Positions 57,385 through 64,000 of a DNA stretch of 64,000 bases are shown piece after piece (within the stretch, counting starts at the first letter, position 1; the number at the start of each line of letters is the position of its first letter). The notes beneath the pieces are model-generated. The model searched no databases, was not told where the DNA came from, and saw only the letters and a list, made by a program, of their open reading frames with translations. Source of the stretch: Methylorubrum rhodinum. Lineage in GTDB: Bacteria; Pseudomonadota; Alphaproteobacteria; Rhizobiales; Beijerinckiaceae. The position numbers and the translations under genes were made by a program. The stretch is taken from positions 62,001 through 126,000 of the forward strand of contig NZ_JACHOP010000005.1 in NCBI RefSeq assembly GCF_014199935.1, read 5' to 3'.

Positions 57385-57714
57385 TCAGAGCGGCAGGCCG
57401 CGGGCCTGCGCCTCGGTCCGGACCGTGTCCAGGAGGGCGCGGGAGGCGATCAGGCGCCGGTCGAGCATCGGATCGGTGAGGCGGTCGATGAAGATCGGCG
57501 CCGTCCTCCGGGCCTGCCGCGTGCGCCGTTCGAGATCGTGGCGCAGCACCCGCAGGTAGGGGAGCCCCATCGGGCCGAGCCGGTCGAGAGTGGGGCCGAG
57601 TTCCGTGCGGAACTCCCGGGACAGGCCGGCGAGCCCGACCTGGGCGCTCTCGTAGGCGCCGATCAGGCTGTGCGCGCGCCCGACGGCTTCCTGGGGGAAC
57701 GAGGTCCGGAACAT
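57385..57714 (-). CDS. Small helical protein of unknown function
   Basis: A 109-residue protein, probably all-helical and basic: SFPQEAVGRAHSLIGAYESA, RRTRQARRTAPIFIDRL, then LIASRALLDTVRTEAQ. No membrane segment or signal peptide; no family recognised. The ATG at 57714 is the first with a coding-like continuation; a very long frame continues upstream over fabD and fabG but is antisense noise. Confidence 0.5.
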   Translation of the reverse strand: MFRTSFPQEAVGRAHSLIGAYESAQVGLAGLSREFRTELGPTLDRLGPMGLPYLRVLRHDLERRTRQARRTAPIFIDRLTDPMLDRRLIASRALLDTVRTEAQARGLPL

Positions 57715-57930
57715 TTCTGGAATGCTCCCGATGGGACGAGGATCACGAATCGAACGCGCGGAATCCCCGCCGGTTCGAGCGCGGCCGTGGCCGTCGGCGG
57801 CTTCCCTCGTGGCGCGCGGTCTTGTGCGTTGCATTGTTGACACCCGCTGTCCGCGGTGCCAGTCCGCCGCACCTCGGACCGCCGGGCGTTCGCTCCGGAG
57901 GTCGGAAGACGACAGGGGCGACGGAGCGGC

Positions 57931-58866
57931 ATGACGCGGGCCTTCATCTTTCCGGGGCAGGGCAGCCAAGCGGTCGGCATGGGCAAGGCGCTCGCCGAAT
58001 CCTCGCACGCCGCCCGCGCGGTCTTCGCCGAGGTCGACGAGGCGCTCGGTGAGAGCCTGTCGAAGCTGATGTTCGAGGGTCCGGCGGACGCATTGACCCT
58101 CACTGCCAACGCCCAGCCGGCGCTGATGGCGGCGAGCCTCGCGGTTCTGCGCGCCTTGGAGGCCGAGCGCGGCCTCGACCTCGCCCGCGACGCGGCATAC
58201 GTGGCCGGCCACTCGCTCGGCGAATATTCGGCGCTGGCGGCGGCCGGCACGTTCTCCATCGCCGACGCGGCGCGCCTGCTGCGCATCCGCGGGCAGGCGA
58301 TGCAGAAGGCGGTGGCGCCGGGCGTCGGCGCCATGGCGGCCCTGCTCGGGCCCGATCTGCAGACCGCCCGCGCCATCGCCGAGGAAGCTGCCGAGGGCAT
58401 GGTCTGCGGCGTGGCCAACGACAACGGTGCCGGGCAGGTCGTGCTGTCGGGCCACAAGGAGGCGGTCGAGCGGGCGATGGCGCTGGCGCAGGGCCGCGGC
58501 GTGCGCCGCGCGGTGTTGCTCAACGTCTCCGCTCCGTTCCACTGCGCCCTGATGGCGCCCGCCGCCGAGACCATGAAGGCGGCGCTGGCCGAGGTGACGC
58601 TGAATCCGCCGGTCGTGCCGGTCTACGCCAACGTCACGGCGGGCCCGCTGACCGATCCGGCGGCGATCCGCCAGGCGCTGGTCGCCCAGGTCACCGGCAC
58701 CGTCCGCTGGAGCGAGAGCGTCGCCGCCATGGCCGAGGCCGGGGTCGATCGCTTCCATGAACTCGGCGCCGGCAAGGTGCTGACCGGCCTCGTCAAGCGG
58801 ATCGCGCCGGGCGCCACGGCCTCCGCCGTCGGCACGCCCGACGACGTCGCCGCCTACGCGTCTTAA
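57931..58866 (+). CDS. fabD: Malonyl-CoA:ACP transacylase
   Basis: A 311-residue FabD, which moves malonyl from CoA to ACP. N-terminal PGQGSQ near residue 8, GHSLGEYSAL with nucleophile Ser95, catalytic His in FHCALM near residue 201. ATG at 57931. First gene of fabD-fabG-acpP-fabF-mltG; fabG follows 15 bases later. Confidence 0.95.
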   Translation: MTRAFIFPGQGSQAVGMGKALAESSHAARAVFAEVDEALGESLSKLMFEGPADALTLTANAQPALMAASLAVLRALEAERGLDLARDAAYVAGHSLGEYSALAAAGTFSIADAARLLRIRGQAMQKAVAPGVGAMAALLGPDLQTARAIAEEAAEGMVCGVANDNGAGQVVLSGHKEAVERAMALAQGRGVRRAVLLNVSAPFHCALMAPAAETMKAALAEVTLNPPVVPVYANVTAGPLTDPAAIRQALVAQVTGTVRWSESVAAMAEAGVDRFHELGAGKVLTGLVKRIAPGATASAVGTPDDVAAYAS

Positions 58867-58881
58867 TTCCGAGGGGACTCC

Positions 58882-59622
58882 ATGTTCGACCTGACCGGCC
58901 GCAAGGCCCTCGTCACCGGCGCGACCGGCGGCCTCGGCGGCGCCATCGCCCGCGCGCTGCACGCCCAAGGCGCCCACGTCGCTCTCTCCGGAACGCGGAG
59001 GAGCGTGCTGGACGACCTCGCGGCCGACCTCGGCGGCGAGCGCGTCGCCGTGGTCGAGGCCAACCTCGCCGACAAGGCGGCGGTCGAGGCGCTGCTGCCG
59101 GCGGCCGAATCGGCCCTCGGCGGGCTCGATATCCTCGTCAACAACGCCGGCATCACCCGCGACAACCTCTTCATGCGGATGAAGGACGAGGAGTGGGAGG
59201 CCGTGCTCGACGTCAACCTCACCGCCGCCTTCCGGCTGTCGCGGGCGGCGCTCCGGGGCATGATGAAGCGCCGCTACGGCCGCATCATCGGCATCGGTTC
59301 GGTCGTCGGCACCACCGGCAATCCCGGCCAGGGCAATTACGCGGCGGCCAAGGCCGGCCTCGTCGGCATGACCAAGGCGCTGGCCGCGGAAGTCGCGAGC
59401 CGCAACGTCACCGTCAACTGCATCGCGCCGGGCTTCATCACCTCGGCGATGACCGACGCGCTGAACGAGAAGCAGCGCGAGACCATCCTGACCCGCGTGC
59501 CGGCCGGGCGCCTCGGCACCGGGGCCGAGATCGGCGCCGCGGCGGTCTATCTGGCATCGGAGGAAGCCGCCTACGTCACCGGCCAGACGCTCCACGTCAA
59601 CGGCGGCATGGCGATGGTCTGA
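58882..59622 (+). CDS. fabG: 3-oxoacyl-ACP reductase
   Basis: A 246-residue short-chain dehydrogenase. NADPH loop TGATGGLGG at 12-20, NNAG at 87-90, and the catalytic triad Ser140, Tyr153, Lys157 (IGS, then NYAAAKAG). It reduces 3-oxoacyl-ACP in each elongation round. GAGGGGAC precedes the ATG. Confidence 0.95.
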   Translation: MFDLTGRKALVTGATGGLGGAIARALHAQGAHVALSGTRRSVLDDLAADLGGERVAVVEANLADKAAVEALLPAAESALGGLDILVNNAGITRDNLFMRMKDEEWEAVLDVNLTAAFRLSRAALRGMMKRRYGRIIGIGSVVGTTGNPGQGNYAAAKAGLVGMTKALAAEVASRNVTVNCIAPGFITSAMTDALNEKQRETILTRVPAGRLGTGAEIGAAAVYLASEEAAYVTGQTLHVNGGMAMV

Positions 59623-59881
59623 GCCCGTCCACAAACAAGGTTTCCAACCGGAAAACCACGCCGCTGAACGCTTTCTGAACCGCCTCTCGCCAGCACGGAA
59701 ACCCTGTGTTAACACCCGGCTCAGCCGTGCAGGGGAGTTGACGGTTCAGCGGGTTGCGGCTTTCCAAACCACGCGCGATCGAACAACGGCCGACCTTGAA
59801 GAACCCCGAAGCGGGAAGGCGGCCACGGCGCTTTCGTCAAGCACAAAACCACCACGATCGAGAAGACGAGGACCAACAACG

Positions 59882-60118
59882 ATGAGCGATATCGCCGAGC
59901 GCGTGAAGAAGATCGTCGTCGAGCACCTGGGCGTCGAGCCGGAGAAGGTCACCGAGGCCTCCAACTTCATCGACGATCTCGGCGCCGACAGCCTCGACAC
60001 CGTCGAGCTGGTGATGGCGTTCGAGGAGGAGTTCAACGTCGAGATCCCGGACGACGCCGCCGAGACCATCCAGACGGTCGGCGACGCGATCAAGTTCCTG
60101 GAAAAGAACTCCGCCTGA
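59882..60118 (+). CDS. acpP: Acyl carrier protein
   Basis: A 78-residue acidic [15 protein letters not shown] holds Ser37, the phosphopantetheine site. It carries growing acyl chains and feeds phospholipid and lipid A synthesis. The 259-base gap before it probably holds an extra promoter for high expression; after it is a hairpin. Confidence 0.97.
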   Translation: MSDIAERVKKIVVEHLGVEPEKVTEASNFIDDLGADSLDTVELVMAFEEEFNVEIPDDAAETIQTVGDAIKFLEKNSA

Positions 60119-60138
60119 TCGGAGACGTCCTCGTGCGG

Positions 60139-60167
60139 GCGGGGTCGATAGACCCCGCGCGCCGTTT
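60139..60167 (+). terminator. Hairpin between acpP and fabF, possible partial terminator
   Basis: Eight-base-pair stem, GCGGGGTC with GACCCCGC, loop GATA; TTTTAT follows only after seven bases, so it is probably weak or a processing/stabilising stem that would raise acpP over fabF transcript. Confidence 0.5.
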
Positions 60168-60230
60168 TATCTTTCAGTTCAATGGAGCCCCGGTCACCGG
60201 GCCGGGTCGCGGATCGATCGGGAACGTGCG

Positions 60231-61493
<1,263 letters not shown>

Positions 61494-61640
61494 GCGTCCA
61501 CCGCGACCGTTAACGCCATTTCGCCACAAAACCGCATAAGGGTCCGGCCCGACACGCGCGGCCGGCCGTGAGCCTCGTGCTCCGGGCGTTCCGGCGACGA
61601 TTCCCGCTGGGATCGTGCGCGGCTCGCCAGCAGGGTCCCG

Positions 61641-63044
61641 ATGTTCCGCAGACGACAAGCGCCGCCCTCGCCGCCGCCCGCTCCCGAGGAGCCGTCGCTG
61701 CCCAACCGCCTGTCGCCGCGCAGCCCGAGCGAGGCGCTCAAACCCACGGTGGCGCCGCCCCCGCCCGAGAAACCCGAGCGCCGCCGCGGCGGCCTGCTCG
61801 CCGCCGTCAGCGGCTTCCTCACGCTCGCGGTGATCGTGGCGCTCGGCGCCCTCGTCGGGATCACGCTCGTCACCCGACAGGCCAGCGAGCCCGGGCCGCT
61901 CCAGGCCGACAAGGTGGTGGTGATCCCCAGCCGCAGCGGCACCTCCGAAATCGCCCAGATCCTCGCCCGCGAGGGCGTGATCGACCATCCCAACCTGTTC
62001 GAGCTCTCCGCCCGCTTCGGCGGCAAGGGCCCGCTCAAGCATGGCGAGTACGTGTTCAAGGCCCATGCCAGCGTCCGCGACGCCATCGACACGCTCGCGA
62101 CCGGCCGCCAGGTCCAGCACGCCATCACCTTTCCGGAGGGCCTGACCTCGGAGCAGATCGTGGCGCGCCTGAACGAGAACGACGTGCTGTCCGGCGAGAT
62201 CGCCGAGACCCCGCCCGAGGGCTCGCTCCTGCCCGACACCTACAAGTTCGAGCGCGGCGCCACCCGCCAGCAGATCGTCAACCTGATGCGGGCCAAGCAG
62301 CGCGAGGTGCTCAACCAGATCTGGCAGCGCCGCAGCCCCGAGGTGCCGGTCAAGACGCCTGCCGAGATGGTGACGCTCGCCTCCATCGTCGAGAAGGAGA
62401 CGGGGCGCGCCGACGAGCGCCCGCGGGTGGCCGGCGTGTTCGTCAACCGCCTCCAGAAGCGGATGAAGCTGCAATCCGACCCGACCATCGTCTACGGCCT
62501 CGTCGGCGGGCGCGGCACGCTGGGCCGCGGCATCCTGCGCTCCGAGATCGACCGCCCGACCCCCTACAACACCTACGTGATCGAGGGCCTGCCGCCGGGG
62601 CCGATCGCCAATCCGGGCCGCGCCGCGCTCGAAGCGGTGGCCAACCCCTCGCGCACGAAGGACCTGTACTTCGTCGCCGACGGTACCGGCGGCCACGCCT
62701 TCGCCGATTCGCTGGAGGGCCACCAGCGCAACGTCACCCGCTGGCGTCAGGTCGAGCGCGCGCGCAAGGAGGCGCCGCAGCCGGAATCGGGCAGCGTCGA
62801 CAAGGTCGATCCCAACACCGCCGAGCCGAACGCGACCCAGCCCGCCGGTACCCCCGGCCGCGCCTCGGCCTACGCGCCGGGCGGCGGCTCGTCGCTGGCG
62901 CTCGACGGCGCGACGATCGACGGCGCTCCCGGCCAGCGTCCGAAGGCCTTCGACGCCTCCGAGGGCACCCGCCTCGATCCCCTGCGCAACAAGACCTACG
63001 ACCTCGGCTCGCCCAAGACCGTGCCGGTGCTGCGCAATCCTTGA
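61641..63044 (+). CDS. mltG: Endolytic peptidoglycan transglycosylase MltG
   Basis: A 467-residue YceG/MltG protein. A Pro-rich cytoplasmic N-terminus (1-50), one membrane helix (about 52-74), and a periplasmic domain with the catalytic Glu in LASIVEKETG near residue 252 and QSDPTIVYGL near 278; ending in a low-complexity tail after about 380. MltG cuts nascent glycan strands to end elongation. Its place after fabF is usual for alphaproteobacteria. The frame is open from 61568 only in other frames; ATG at 61641 is the best start. Confidence 0.92.
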   Translation: MFRRRQAPPSPPPAPEEPSLPNRLSPRSPSEALKPTVAPPPPEKPERRRGGLLAAVSGFLTLAVIVALGALVGITLVTRQASEPGPLQADKVVVIPSRSGTSEIAQILAREGVIDHPNLFELSARFGGKGPLKHGEYVFKAHASVRDAIDTLATGRQVQHAITFPEGLTSEQIVARLNENDVLSGEIAETPPEGSLLPDTYKFERGATRQQIVNLMRAKQREVLNQIWQRRSPEVPVKTPAEMVTLASIVEKETGRADERPRVAGVFVNRLQKRMKLQSDPTIVYGLVGGRGTLGRGILRSEIDRPTPYNTYVIEGLPPGPIANPGRAALEAVANPSRTKDLYFVADGTGGHAFADSLEGHQRNVTRWRQVERARKEAPQPESGSVDKVDPNTAEPNATQPAGTPGRASAYAPGGGSSLALDGATIDGAPGQRPKAFDASEGTRLDPLRNKTYDLGSPKTVPVLRNP

Positions 63045-63143
63045 TACGCGGCATTCCGGGAGCCGTTCCTGTAGGATCGCGTCGCGACTCGGCGTCTCCG
63101 GGGATCGGCTCCGGACCCAACCGCGAGCGAAGTGCGATCGTGG

Positions 63144-64000
63144 ATGCATGAGGATCTGATCGACCGGGCCTACGAGGCCGCCTTCTTTCCCGAGCTGTGG
63201 CCCGCGATCCTCGACGAGATCGGCGCACGCTCCGGCTCGGCGAGCGGTGCGCTCCAGATCATCAAGGCCGGCCATCCGCCGCTCTGGGCCGCGACCGACG
63301 CGATCCGCGCAACGCTCTCCGACTTCATCGCCAGCGGGCTCTGGCGGACTTGCGAGCGTCCCGCGGCGGTCGCCGTCCACGACCATGCCGGCTTCGTCCA
63401 TACCCTCGATCTGCTCACGCCCGTCCAGATCGCCCGCGATCCGGTCATCCCGCGGCTGGAGCAGATCGGTCTCGGCGCCCAGCTCGCGACCCTGATCGCG
63501 ATGCCGAGCGGCGAGGCGGTGGGACTCACCTTCGAGCGTCGGCTCGACAAGGGCCGTCACCCGCCGGAGGCGGTCACCGTCCTCGACGGTCTGCGTCCGC
63601 ACCTCGCACGCTCGGCCCTGATCGCCGCCCGGCTCGGACTGGAGCGGGCCCGGGCGGCCGTCGCGACTCTCGAAGCGCTGGGACTGCCCGCTGCGAGTCT
63701 CGCCTTCAGCGGCCGGGTCCTGGCGACCAACGGGCTTCTCGACGAGACGCCGGAGGTGGTGCCCGCCGCCCACGGCCGTCTGGTTCTCGCCCACGCGCCT
63801 GCCGACGCCCTGCTGCGAGCCGCCCTCGACGCCTCGGAGCGCTCGGGCGCGGCCCGCTCGATCCCGGTGCCGGGCGCGCCCGAGCGCCCGCCCGCCATCG
63901 TTCACGTCGTTCCCGTGCGCGGCGCGGCCAACGATGTCTTCGGCGGGACCACGCTCCTCGTCGTGACGCCGGTCGGCATGGACGGCAACGTCCCGGATCT
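63144..64000 (+). CDS. N-terminal part of a LuxR-type regulator (truncated)
   Basis: An open frame continues to the right edge (285 codons so far). It begins MHEDLIDRAYEAAFFPELWP, the N-terminal sensory-domain style of LuxR-family regulators common in Methylobacterium; a helix-turn-helix would be past the edge. There is no membrane segment. An in-frame GTG at 63132 is an alternative start. The call is by resemblance and should be treated as tentative. Confidence 0.5.
   Translation, partial: MHEDLIDRAYEAAFFPELWPAILDEIGARSGSASGALQIIKAGHPPLWAATDAIRATLSDFIASGLWRTCERPAAVAVHDHAGFVHTLDLLTPVQIARDPVIPRLEQIGLGAQLATLIAMPSGEAVGLTFERRLDKGRHPPEAVTVLDGLRPHLARSALIAARLGLERARAAVATLEALGLPAASLAFSGRVLATNGLLDETPEVVPAAHGRLVLAHAPADALLRAALDASERSGAARSIPVPGAPERPPAIVHVVPVRGAANDVFGGTTLLVVTPVGMDGNVPD

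Noticed and set aside
57715..59715. Upstream part of a 776-codon minus-strand frame over fabD and fabG
   Set aside because: Only the last 109 codons (57385-57714) look like a protein; the rest is antisense to well-defined genes.

Overview
The window is about 70 percent GC and reads as chromosome of an alphaproteobacterium of the order Hyphomicrobiales, most likely Methylobacterium or Methylorubrum. I infer this from protein resemblance (RcdA/DUF1465, an L31 protein without zinc cysteines, mitofilin-like and HemY proteins beside hemD, DUF2937), from gene order, and from the style of the intergenic palindromes. No species call is possible without a search. Most of the window is housekeeping genes with short gaps, broken by small accessory patches rich in palindromic repeats and by one damaged insertion sequence.

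Layout. 1-3.1 kb (minus): a betaine-demethylation cluster, gbcA, gbcB and a DgcA-like flavoprotein cut by the window edge. 3.5-5 kb: a soluble double-PAS chemoreceptor. 5.1-11.6 kb: tsaD diverging from hemD, a mitofilin-like coiled-coil protein, a 71-residue copy of the HemY N-terminus, and hemY. 11.8-12.2 kb: tRNA-Ser(GGA) followed by a frameshifted TonB C-terminal relic. 12.2-13.9 kb: two divergent MOSC paralogues. 14.1-16.8 kb: clpB behind a probable RpoH promoter. 16.9-19.7 kb: a small secreted protein, a PPP-family phosphatase and an AtoE-type fatty acid transporter. 19.8-23.5 kb (minus): the rpmH-rnpA-yidC-engB-DUF423 cluster. 23.9-25.0 kb: a candidate small RNA, rcdA and rpmE. 25.4-28.3 kb: an ABC exporter and a PLP-dependent desulfhydrase-like enzyme.

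28.3-28.9 kb holds a small GIY-YIG nuclease gene lying between two copies of a ~110 bp palindromic repeat, one of which supplies the gene's last codons. 28.9-32 kb is polA. 32.5-36.7 kb has a glycine-zipper secreted protein, a cupin, a YihY/BrkB membrane protein and two exported proteins, one with a SPOR-like end. recA (36.8 kb) has a LexA-like box. Then come a small winged-helix-like protein, a GST diverging from a WYL regulator, alaS and a zinc-ribbon metallopeptidase. 44.1-45.7 kb is an IS1182-type element inserted in a repeat arm; its transposase is frameshifted by a 25-base unit related to the same repeat. 45.8-54.2 kb carries VOC dioxygenase, fpr, bioD, response regulator, DUF1275, WD40, DUF2937 and O-antigen-ligase-like genes. 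54.2-56.3 kb (minus) has argB, a HAD nucleotidase and a zincin. 57.9-63 kb is the fatty-acid/cell-wall block fabD-fabG-acpP-fabF-mltG. A regulator truncated by the right edge closes the window.

The feature most worth following is the link between the GIY-YIG nuclease, the palindromic repeats and the IS element. It suggests a non-autonomous repeat family that may depend on, or have trapped, a GIY-YIG enzyme.
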